A stretch of DNA of 64,000 nucleotides from Voacanga thouarsii (Eukaryota > Streptophyta > Magnoliopsida > Gentianales > Apocynaceae). The notes beneath the pieces were generated by a model. The model searched no databases and was not told the DNA's origin. It saw only the letters and a program-made list of their open reading frames with translations. Below, piece after piece: positions 37,901-48,790 of the stretch. How positions within the stretch are numbered: position 1 is the stretch's first letter; the number at the start of each line of letters is the position of its first letter. Location: assembly GCA_026120185.1 (NCBI GenBank), contig JANUWF010001617.1:1860001-1924000 (forward strand), in the 5' to 3' direction. A program made the position numbers and the translations under genes.

Positions 37901-39228
37901 TAAGGAAGTTGTGGAATGGAAGTAGGAAGCTTTGAATGCAAAAGAAGGCCATAGGAGTTAATAGAACAAAGCATATTGCTCATGGAAATGCTATTTGCAA
38001 TGTTTAGAAGCATAGCATGTTTGAACTATTCTAAGATAGCTGAATGGAAGGGGTGATTGAAAATTTATCATTTAGATTTAGAATAATGTCTAAGCAGGTT
38101 TAAAAGTGGCATGTTATGTAGGAAAAATCATAGAAAGCTCCTAAGTAAAATGGTGCTAGAAAGGATTGATGAAAACTGGAAATTTGCATTACAAAACTCA
38201 GCTCATGATGTGCACTGTAGCCAAGTCATGCTTTCTATATAACTGTCTAAGAGAAGTTGAAAATAAGTGCTATTTAAGTTCTTTTTTAGCCTAGCTTCTC
38301 TAGACATGTTGAAACAGGGCACACATATTAGACTACCAAACCAATATTTTATATAGGCAATATTAGTGCCTGCAAAAAAAACCTAACCAAACTGCATTTT
38401 TTTCAAACATAATGGCCTAACATCAGTGAATCTGCATTTTTTAACACTAACCAAATTGCATTTTTTCAAACATTTGATGGCCTAACATCAGTGAATACAT
38501 TTCATTTGATGGCCTAACATTTGTACAAACTACATTTTTTAACTAAACTACATTTTTTTTACCATCTCTAAAACAAAATTCAATACCTGCAAGTAAGTCA
38601 AAGCAATCCAGCTACCTACTAACCTCACAGAGCAGCCTATTATCACATAGCAGAGCCCTAATAACTATTTTAGAACAGATGAATCCAACCATAGATGAAT
38701 CCAGATTTTGCTGTAACATACAACTACGTTAATAGATGAATCCAGCTGCTGTAACTGTTTTAGTACATTCAAGCATTTTAACTGAAGCATCAAAACATGT
38801 TTTGAATCTTCAACATTTTAAATAAAACACCCCATCTTGAAGATTCAAAACTGAAACAACCACACACACACACGAGACAAAGCAGCCAACACAAAATCTT
38901 GTGAACAAAGAGCATCATATATCAATAGTTTACTTCATCTAAAACAAGTTCTATCCCACACATTCAATTTTTGAGTAGACTACTCCAAACTCCTGCTGTA
39001 ACAATACAAACACATTCAACAGTTCACATCTCCTATACATGAATTCAGTCCCATACACGTTTCTCACAGCTACAGTTCTCTCAAATTTCAATCCAACATC
39101 TCTTATGTAATCCCAAACTCCACACATTCAAAGTTCAATCGATAATGAACCGGCCCAGCTATCCTAACTTCGGATGTTAAATGGACAATTAGATGCATCA
39201 TGATACTGAACGATGAAGGAGGGAAGAC
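35000..39228. other. CACTA interior with duplicated segments, no gene seen
   Basis: Two blocks are duplicated: 36,245-36,330 recurs at 38,098-38,180 (GTGGCATGTTATGTAGGAAA), and 36,645-36,785 recurs at about 38,222-38,366 (ACATGTTGAAACAGGGCACA). A short motif CTAACCAAACTGCATTTTTT repeats around 37,660-37,810 and 38,380-38,560. No conserved protein is recognised in either strand. Confidence 0.6.
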
Positions 39229-41364
39229 TCACTTCAATTCACAAAGGATAACAGCAATCTCTTGCTCTAATTGAAACACTTCATTTGGATGAATCTCAAT
39301 ACAACACAACTTTCTAAAGTATCTACTGAGCTTTATCAAATGATAGCGGACAGTCTTGGGTAAAACTTTTCTTAGAGCGATTGGCAGCAATTGTTGCATC
39401 AAAATATGATGGTCATGGCTTTTAAGTCCAGAAGGCTTAGGTGGATTAAGGTGTACGCACTTAGACAAGTTGGCAGCGTATTTGTCCGGCACCTTAACAC
39501 CTTTTAAAGTCTTGCAGAATGTCACTTTCTCCTTCTTACGTAGTACAAAAGAAGCCGGTGTGCAAATAAACTTTACCATTATCCCTCTCAACAGGATGAA
39601 GGTTGGATCGAATACCCATATCCTTTAAGTCAAGACGTGACTTAAGGTCCCTTTTCTTATCCATTTCCAACAATATTGCGCATATGGTTTCAGAAATGTT
39701 CTTTTCAATATGCATTACATCAAGATTATAGCGTATCAAATTATCTTTCCAATACGGCAACTCAAAAAATATACTTTGTTTCTTCCAATTATAGGGCAAT
39801 TGTTGGTTATCATTGACTGCCCTTCCAAATTTGATCTGTTTTCCATCCAACTCATACAATATCGTATCCCCATTCAATTTAGGGAGTGGCCTTCCATGTT
39901 CTTGCTGACCATCAAATGACCGTGCATCATTCCGAAAACGATGATTAGAAGACAAAAACCTACGATACCCCATATAGCAATGCTTGGCACCATTCTTCAA
40001 CCATTGTGATTTTGTTTTCTTATAACAAATAGGACAGGCTAGCTGCCCTTTAGTGCTCCACCCCGAAAAATTTGTATAACCAAAAAATCACTAATTGTCC
40101 ACAATAATGCAGCACGTAGCTAAAAATTCTGCTTCGAAGATGCATCAAATGTTTGCACGCCTATGTCCCATAACTCTTTCAATTCAGTAATTAGAGGTTG
40201 TAAATAAATATCAATATTATTACCAGGAGCAGATGGACCAGGTATCAACAATGACAATATGAAATATGGTTGTTTCATTCACATCCAAAGGGGTAAGTTG
40301 TAAGGCATAAGTATCACAGGCCAAGTACTATGAGCAACATTCATATTTTTAAATGGATTAAAACCATCGGACGCTAATCCCAACCTCACATTACGTGCAT
40401 CTTTTGCAAAATCTGTATTTATAGCGTCAAAAGCTTTCCAAGCAGGTGAATCAGCAGGATGCCTCATTCGACCATCATTTGTGCACCCTTCTGCATGCCA
40501 TCTCATAGAAGCCGAAGTCTTGACTGACATGAATAAACGTTGTAGTTGAAGTTTCAAAGGAAAGTGTCACAAAACTTTCTTTGCAATTTTCCTCTTCTCT
40601 CCCGTTGGGTCATTTTCAGAAATGACCCACCTAGACTCTTTACACGTTTTACAATCCTTCCATCCTTCTTTATCCCCCCAATACCATGTACAATCATTAG
40701 GATAAGCATCTATTTTTTGATAGCCTAAGCCCAGTTGCATCATCAATTTTTCAACTTCATAAAAAGATTTAGGAAGTTCAACACCCTCGGGCAATGCTTC
40801 TCTCAGCAAATCAAGTAGCATATCAAAATGCTTGTTAAGCCACTTCCCTGCACACTTGAGATGAAGTAACCGAATGATGAAGGCAAGTTTAGAGAATTTC
40901 TTACAACCTAGATACAGATCTTGTTGAGTGTCATTAATCAGTTGGTAAAAATTTTCAGCATCTGCGGAATTCAAATTACTTTCTTCATCTACATTTCCAC
41001 AAGATGGGACCCCAAAAGCATCATGCAACATTGCTTCCATTTCATCAAGCATAGATGCTACATTATTTGAAATAGGCTCGGAGTGTGATGTACTTAAACT
41101 AGGAGTAAAGAGTTCTCCATGTGCTATCCAATGTGTATATCCCTTAATAAATCCCGTAACAATCAAATACTCCCTAGCCTCAACTTTTGTCCTCATTACT
41201 CCATTTCCACATTTCAAACAAGGACATAATATCATTCCATTTAAACTTTCGTTGTTTATTGCAAAGTTTAAAAACCTTTCGACTCTATTTTCATATTCAA
41301 TGCAATTCCTTAGAAGTTTCATCCAAACCTTATCCATACTTTTGAAACTAATTATCCAACTCAA
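39229..41364 (-). pseudogene. CACTA TNPD-type transposase (broken)
   Basis: Three known plant CACTA domains appear in order. Minus strand from 41,364: the transposase-associated domain (KVWMKLLRNCIEYENRVERF, CLKCGNGV with a zinc-binding look). From 40,728 to 39,536: the Transposase_21 core (MRWHAEGCTNDGRMRHPADS, LGLASDGFNPF, then an interrupted LLIPGPSAPGNNIDIYLQPL, then DVMHIEKNISETIC). From 39,591 to 39,229: the DUF4218 region (GLKSHDHHILMQQLLPIALR). Stops occur at about 40,040-40,150 and frames change near 40,560 and 39,560. It could not cut DNA at the termini today. Confidence 0.92.
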
Positions 41365-43358
41365 ATGGCAGCAGCAAATGGAAGATAATTTACCTATGTT
41401 AGCATCACATTAGAATACAAGTGGAGAAATCCCTAAAAAAAACAGCTAGCAATACCTATTACAATATATATGAAGAAAATTCTACATAGGGCAAAGGCTT
41501 AAAACGCTACAACTTTAAAACGCTTATGATAATAACTCCTCTTCCTCTAACCAAGAGCAATGGAATAAGGCAAAGGCAGAACTTACTTTCGTTTGAAGTG
41601 TGAGAAAGACTTTTGGAATGATAAGAGTCAATTGTATTGAATAAAGGAAGGTGATGCAAAAACTTCCTTTAAATAATAGGTCTCCAAAAAAAAAAAAAAA
41701 AGAGTCAAAGCTAATACTTTGAAAACCAAATTGCAGCCCAAACATGACAACTATGCAAAAAAGTCCTATTACTGGATACTCCATTTCTAGCATGACATGA
41801 GTACATAGGTGGAAGAGTATGTAGGGAAAACTAATTGGAAGAACTGAACTTGATCGAGAAACGTTAATTTTTAAAGTATGATAAGTCGCAATTGTAAGGT
41901 TGACAAAATGTTGGAATCCATATTTTATAAGTTGGTTTGAGAGTGGTGCATCTTAGAGCCCCAAAGAACAAATTAAAAGGTTGGATACTCACAAGCATAT
42001 CGCAACAAAAGTGGAGACTTGCCAGTAGCATATAGAGAATCCTACCTCTTGTTTTAGGCAAATTTTTATCTCGAGACAACAATGTAGATTATTGAATAGC
42101 CAATACATGAACGGAAATGATGAGATCGACTCGATCTTGACTAGAAGACCCACAGAAGAAAAATGCTTTTAAGTAGAGTAAGCAAACATAATCCAGCTAT
42201 TAGCCTAAGCATACTACAATTTTCAAAAAGAAAATTAACACCAAGAAGCAGCTATTAGTTATACTACATAATTTAGCTATTAGTTAATCAAAAATCACAC
42301 AATCAACACCAAGATGCAACTTTAAAAGTATATTTCAATCAAATACACTAATCCAGCTATTAGCCCAAGCATACTACAATTTTCACAACATCAATATCCC
42401 AGCTTATCCTATTAACAATATCCTAGCGTACAGTGATTCAAAAAATGATTTACAACAAGAATATCCCAACATACGGAGATCCAAAAAGAGTTTTACAACA
42501 ACAGCCCAGTAATTTTTGCAGAACAACAATATGCCAACAATAATATGCACAAAAAATCGAATTCAACTGGCACAAATTCAAGCCTCTGAATTTCAGAGGA
42601 AAACCAACTCAACCGCAGAAAATGAAACTAACAGATGCACAGAAATGCAAATCGACCAAAGAATACTTACCAGTCTAAAGAGTGTTGTACAGACCGCAGC
42701 TAAAAAATGCCTCTCTGCAATGCTGAAATGCCAACACACAGTAGCAAAGCGGACTTCCTCACTTCAACCAGTTGTGCAGAGATGATGCTGTGACTCGCCC
42801 AGAGGAGTTTGGGCTAAAGAAGCTACGAATGGCGCTGTAGATTGTCCGATTTTCCTCATTGATTTGAAGGAAAAATCCGAGTTCCCTCACTGTCCGCCAT
42901 TGTTGTTGCTCGGCGTCTTTAGTTGAAACATAGCCCTTTTTTGCACAGGTGAGTTTGGGCTAAAGAAGCTGTGAATGCCACTCTAGATCGACTGATTTCC
43001 CTCACTGATTTGAAGAAAAATTCTGATTTCCCTCACTGCCATTGTTGTTGCTCTCGATGGCGCCTTCGGTTGAAACACGACCCTCTTTTTTTTCCCTCTA
43101 ATGACTCGCGCAATTTTTTTAGTGAAGTGTTATGCGCGTGCCTGAGGATCCGAAAATGTTACGAAAAATCTAATTTTTTTTCTTTACACATAATTGTGTC
43201 ATAATAGTATATCATTTTAAATGAAACTAACAAAACTACGTCGTATTGATTCAATATAATAACACTTAAAAAATTAGTGTCATTATAAGTATTATATTAT
43301 TACACTTTATAAAAAGTGTCATTAAAAATATGTCAGAAAAGCCTTTTTTTTCTAGTAG
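41365..43358. other. 5' region and right subterminal repeats of the CACTA element
   Basis: Upstream of the transposase start on the minus strand. A G+C-richer block at about 42,803-43,085 holds two tandem, diverged copies of about 155 bp (each with GAGTTTGGGCTAAAGAAGCT and CATTGTTGTTGCTC). In En/Spm a GC-rich repeat region follows the promoter, and this block is in the matching place. From about 43,190 the subterminal GTGTCATTAT motifs begin. No other gene is seen. Confidence 0.6.
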
Positions 43359-43361
43359 AGT
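43359..43361. repeat. CACTA target duplication AGT, right
   Basis: Second copy of the 3-bp duplication; see 32,992-32,994. Confidence 0.85.
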
Positions 43362-43374
43362 TTTTTACTTCATC

Positions 43375-46300
43375 TTGTGTGAGTTTCAATCGTGAGAATT
43401 TCAAAATTTTACATTGTCGATGTTCAATGTCATCATTGATTTTGGTCCAACTTCGTTCCTAGAAGTTGATGACATCTACAACGGTGCAAAATAGCAATAT
43501 TGTCAAAAACAAATCCCTTAGTTGATGCCCTGTTGCCCAATGTGAAACCTCATCAATTTTTTCATACCATTCTTGATCTTCTTGCAATAGACATCTTACA
43601 TAGCATACAGATTTGAAAAATGGATATAGATGGCCTTCATATGTACGTATTTCTTCAAATGATGTTGGCTCTTGGACATAGTTCAGTACCATTTGTAAGT
43701 AATATCTTTCCCCAGCAGCTGGATGGGCAAATGTCATACGACCAATACTTTTTCCTTGTTTCCGTTTCTACCATTTCACATGTCCTTCTTCCACGTATAA
43801 TATTGTGGAAACTATAAATATGTCAATTTCCTAGCATCTGCATCTATATGATTCCGTTGTAGCTATTGGATAAACATTATCTTTTTTGCTTCTTCATTTT
43901 CTGCAATCACAGATTCACAAGTAATAGAGCATCATCTGTAAAAAGTAGAGACTGCTCATTTTCAAGATGATATCCTAATCTCTCTACTGCAGGTATTCTG
44001 AAATGGACATCAAATTCATATATTCTCCAACATACTTCACAAGCTGATATATATCTGCAATCTAGAAATGTTTGAATCTCATTTTCTTCTGTATTTGTTG
44101 AGATATTATTGACAGTGGCATCAACTGGATTTCTGGATATTGTTGCCAATGTTGTCTGGCCCTTCGTTGACATATTTGAATAGATGTTTAATCTTGATTT
44201 ATTACATGCCTTAACATTGATGTGGCTCTGATATTTGACTAACAAATATCGGTTGTAAGGCATAACAAATCTATTATCCAATCTGAAACCATTTTTTTCA
44301 ATAAAAATGCCACTGTCCCGTAGTCAATATATGCAAAATCCACTTTTATTGATAGATGTCATACTTTGGAAAGTTCTTGGAGCACTTGCCTAACATTGGA
44401 ATAAGTTCTAAATAAGTAACAGCATTAACAAAAGTATTTATTTAGTTATTGTTTTGTTAGTATGTTAATAATAAGCACATTCAACATTTACCATGTGGTA
44501 ATTAATTATCTATGCTAACTAGAAAAACTCATAAACCATTATATAATAAGTAATTTTAGTGTCAACAGTAATGTTAGAATAAATACCTTATGTCATACAT
44601 AGTGACTTTTCATATCCTATTCCATAGGGTCCATGCAACATGAACTCTGCAACTGTTGCATGTCCAATTGGATCTATTTGTGGGTTTGGAATTTCAGCTG
44701 ATATGATCTAATCAATGTCTTCTAATGTGCATGGCTTTGCAGTTTGATTGAGCCAGGTAATAATATGGGAATGTGGTAATCCCCTTTTTTGAAACTCAAT
44801 TGTGTAGACTATATATAAAATTGTGATGCAAAAAAAAAAAAATTATATTAGACATTTCATACCAATAATGAGATTTTGTATTATTGCAAATTATAATAGT
44901 ACCTACATCTACTTGTGCAAAAAGCTTTTTCTTGATAATATCATCAATCATTGCATCAAGTTTCATTTTGAACACCTGTGCTTCGATATTTGGTCAATTC
45001 CCAGGCCTTTGTATAGGTAAGAGACTTAGCATATGTTCAATCTCTTTCCAATTAGGATTAGCAGTGAATGCAAGAAATAAATCAGGATTGCCAAAAATTC
45101 TACACAATGACATTACATCTTGGTAATTTTGAGCTAAATAGCGAGGTCCACCAGTGAATGAAGAAGGGAGCATTGTTCTATTTCCTAGGCTTCTTAAATC
45201 TGTGTCTCTACATTGCAGTGCATCATATAAATTTCGATACAATTCTATCCTTAAATTTCCCTGATGATCTACGATCCATTGAAGGCGACTTTGCTCTATA
45301 CTTGTACAGGCATCAACCAGAATTTGTTGAAATAATCTTCCTCCAAGAAGTAATGTGTGACCTTCATTTTGTCTATATTGTAATACATGTGCATAAAACT
45401 CTCTCATGGTCACAAATTGCCTTTTTTTCTGACCTTTGGATGCATTGCATAAGGAATGTTCAAATGTTATGCAATGTTTAAATGGTAACCATCTTCACCA
45501 TATGGAAATAACAAAGGGTATTGCATAGCCATATATAAGGGGTGTATGTGGCTGATTCTTTGCAATTTTCCTATCCTCATTTCAATTATAATGTCTCGGT
45601 TTCTTGTTGTTTGGTTGACGCTCCAACAATCAAAGCTGCAATTTCTGCTACCATTAAAGGCTGATATAGCCTTGTGCTGATTTTTTTTTTTTTTGATGAT
45701 GCAATCTAATTTGGAGATCTGGTATAGTAGAGGTTGAATAAAGATCTCAAACTGTTTGTAATACCTTAACCAATTCATTGCGTATATCAAGCATAACAAT
45801 GAGCTCCTGAATCATATTTGGACATATGTTGTTGTTCATTTGACTTTGATTGACAACTTTGATTCTGTTATGAACCTCATTGATTGTATCATGAAAATAT
45901 AGATGTATAAAATGGTGATCTTAACCAATTGTTGGTTCCAATGAACCGAGTCGATGATAGTTTGCCCTATTAATATGGTAAATGTATGGGCCTCCTCGTT
46001 CATTGATTTGTCCATCGACTTTTGCACCCATTGATGTTATTGAAAACATAGAATTGTAGACTCTAATATTGTCCAAAAATTTCGTTGAATCTTCAGCTCT
46101 TGCATTTGTTAGTAAAGAGTGAAGTGGTTCTAGAAGTTGTCTTCTTTTTGGCAGTTGCACCATTCCTTGCTTGTAACAAAGTTTATATCTTGGATAGGAA
46201 TTCTTTGTCCCTCCTTTAACCTTTTCATTTTCCCAGATGAATGATTTGTAGAACTCATATACATAAGTAGAAGGTCCACAGTAAGAGATTTGATTTGTTG

Positions 46301-46514
46301 ATTCATCTGTTATTCAAGTTAAGCATTGTTCAGTTGGATATTTTGGTATAGTGTGCATGTTGTATATGGAATGGACACAATAATATATGTACCTCTTGGT
46401 GTCTGAATGCTTCTTCTCTTTGTACGTACATTTTGATTGCTGGTCTTGTTTTTGCTGAGCACATAGTTTCTTTTTTACTTGAGAATTTGTGTTCTTTCTT
46501 GACGTTTCATCCAA
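43375..46514 (-). pseudogene. Rep (HUH endonuclease) part of the Helitron gene
   Basis: Minus-strand pieces in order: a basic N-terminal segment (46,514-46,314); a conserved block with GGPYIYHINRANYHRLGSL (about 45,980); PLYMAMQYPLLFPYGEDGYH (about 45,500); REFYAHVLQYRQNEG (about 45,400) through FTANPNWKEI (about 45,040); the HUH motif VYTIEFQKRGLPHSHI (about 44,800); EFMLHGPYGI (about 44,640); DNRFVMPYNRYLLVKYQSHI (44,281); IKHLFKYVNEG (44,162-44,190) with a His where the first catalytic Tyr is expected; and DEVSHWATGHQLRDLF (about 43,540). A stop follows LEDID near 44,706. Apparent introns separate some blocks. Confidence 0.9.
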
Positions 46515-48048
46515 GCATCTTCAGTTGCATTTAGTACTGAATGTTAGAAGGTCAGCAATATAAGAAAGAGATGATATATGTTGTTACTTAGCCTCTATTA
46601 AACATAGTGTATTCCCTAATGCGTTTTAATATTATGATTTTGTTTGTCATTCATATGCAGTTTATTGTATTGGTTTGCGAAGTTCAAATTGCCATGTTAG
46701 TGGTGCCTGTGTACAAATAAGGACATTTTGAAATTGATATTTAATGACAATACCTAAAGATGGTTGATTTAGTTCAGTGTTTTGTCTGACAGGAGTTTGT
46801 TGCTGCTATTTTGCCATGTTATACTGAAGTTGGGATGATGCGTCTTGAAATTGAAGAAATTGATATATGCTAAAATTGAGAAGTAAGATTCATATTCTTA
46901 TGATATGCTTTTGAATTGTATTTATGAATTAGAAATTGTGATTAATATCTTTAACAGATTATTAGGATTCATAGACTATTCTTGGAATATGAAAAAGTGT
47001 ATGAGAATGTTTTTGTACAGATGTGATATGAATGTAATAAGTTTAATGATTATTCATGAATATCTTTCGGTAAATCAAAGCATTCTTGGAATATGAAAGA
47101 GTGTATGAGAATGTTTCTATGCAAATGTGATATGAATGTAATAAGTTTAATGATTATTGATGAATGTCTTTTGGTAAATCAAAGCATTTGATTGATGAAT
47201 TAAAGTTGAACAACTTTTTAGGTGCCTATTAGGCTATAGATTTAATCAATTATTGTGATACTTTTAAATCATCTTTCATTGTTTAAAGAGTATATATTTA
47301 GTGCATTTGAATTTGCTTAGGAAGTTTGGGAAATTTTTACTTCATTGAAGGTCCTTTTAAATTTGGATGATTAGAACTAAATTAAATGTTCCATTTGAAT
47401 TTGAATTTGGATAATTTCATTTTAATAGTTCATTTGGACAGCATAATGCTAATTCTAGCAAGATTCTATTTGAATTTGATTTTGGCATAATGTTAATTTT
47501 AAGTTTAGATAACAGGAACTTGTGAAATGAAGTTGTCAAAATTGTTGGTACAATTCCCAGAAAGTTGAACACCATGACTGCTGAAGTCCAGTTATATATA
47601 TATAATTGCTTTGCATCCATAATCTTCTATAATCTTATTCTTCTAAAAGCTGTAGTAGAATCATCATTGGAGAGTGCTATGGTAAAGATAGGCTGCTTTT
47701 TTTTGGATAATGAAGATTGCAAAAGAATTGAGCATTACATTAGTGCATTATTTCTATCAAGAATTGGCCCCAATACCATGGATTAAGAAGCATTTCCAGA
47801 AGTTGTGGACAACATATATGGTATTAGGTGAACCAATAATAGCGCACATCAAACGTCTTCTACGATAATGGATGCAAACTAGATGCTTCATGTCAATTGG
47901 ACATAAATATGTTTCTTAGTAAACAAAAGTTCCTCTATCATATTTCAGATCTGAAACTTGGTGGAATTAAACTCTGTTCTTCAAATAGAGTACATTGCTC
48001 TCTTCTTCAAATAGCATTACAACTTGCTGCCAAACTATTAATGAAGAT
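46515..48048. other. Helitron spacer between Rep and the RPA-like gene
   Basis: A 104-bp tandem duplication lies at 46,978-47,081 and 47,082-47,185 (both with GTGTATGAGAATGTTT and TAAGTTTAATGATTATT). Elsewhere AT-rich. A 27-base phrase around CCACAACTTCTGGAAATGCTT occurs here inverted (about 47,787) and directly at about 28,578. No conserved protein is seen. Confidence 0.5.
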
Positions 48049-48790
48049 TTGTACAGGGTGCTTTAGATATATGATAGAGGAATATTACATGTTTCTGAAT
48101 TTTCAAAGAAATTCTCAAATTAGATGTTTGTAATTCTTTTAGGTCTTTTTGAGTCATTGAAAAGATCAAAACAAAATGCATACAGCAAATTTATCATACG
48201 AAAGAATGAAGATATGCTAACCAATATTCAATGCCTTTATATATTAAAATCTTCCTAGGAAAAACAACATTTGAAAGAAAACGGGAATATGTATATATGT
48301 GATATGCTTATAGACATGGAAATTTACAAAACCAAAGTCATTTGATATCCTGTTGAGCAGTTTATCAGTCTGATCTATGGACTCTTCATGCTGCTAGATG
48401 TAATGTCATAGCATTTTGCTTTGGAATGTCAACATTCAGGCAGCATTTAATTTTGCCTTTATTTTTTGTTCTCTGCTATTGGTCGATCATCAGTATCTTT
48501 GCTATGCAACCTACAACAGCATAAACAAAGGCTAAAGTCAGCAAAGTATTTTTTTGTTTTTTTCTATTTTGTTCTCAAGTTAATGAATGAAAAACATTAG
48601 TAAATGCATGCTGAGTTCTATTTCTGCTTCTTTTTTTAGCTACCACAGATGTTTTTATTCAGGCCATTAGTTCTTCAAAATCAGTCTCCTGGACATCTAT
48701 TGGAACTTCGTTTGTTGATGACACCTACACAATAGATAGACATTGGACCAATTTCAATGTTCTTTTTGTAAGATAAAGCAGAACTTGGAT
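48049..48790 (-). repeat. RPA gene tail region, copy paired with 29,463-30,190
   Basis: Diverged direct repeat of 29,463-30,190, at the 3' end of the RPA-like gene. Confidence 0.75.

Larger units (their letters stand above)
32995..43358 (-). mobile_element. CACTA (En/Spm-type) transposon inside the Helitron
   Basis: Left end CACTACTAGAAAAAAGG; right end, inverted, CTACTAGAAAAAAAAGGC. The terminal TG of the right end (expected CTAGTAGTG) is missing, so the right inverted repeat is two bases short. A 3-bp AGT duplication flanks it, the CACTA hallmark. Both ends carry subterminal repeats of a GTGACGCT or TGTCATTAT type. It encodes a degraded TNPD-type transposase (39,229-41,364) and a second gene of the Ptta/En/Spm type (34,009-34,934), both on the minus strand. 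About 10.4 kb. Confidence 0.92.
31194..46514 (-). pseudogene. Helitron Rep/PIF1 helicase gene, split by a CACTA element
   Basis: This is the replication-initiator plus helicase of Helitrons, which nicks and unwinds DNA for rolling-circle transposition. In order on the minus strand: N-terminal segment (46,163-45,921, with NIRVYNSMFSITSMG), Helitron-like domain (45,800-44,994), HUH endonuclease motif QKRGLPHSH (HSH at 44,765-44,773), catalytic Tyr region (44,162-44,190), further Rep-Hel linker (43,737-43,375), then after the CACTA element the PIF1 helicase: Walker A DGTGKT (32,714-32,731), Walker B DEVPM (about 32,384-32,400), GEDFRQIL (about 32,150) and the C-terminal motif TINKSQGQT (about 31,360). 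The stop is at about 31,194. Stops (for example before DEVPM) and frameshifts are present, and one Tyr of the YxxxY region reads His. The protein is not functional. Confidence 0.92.

Noticed and set aside
45158..45481. 107-codon plus-strand frame
   Set aside because: Antisense shadow of the Rep N-terminal domain.
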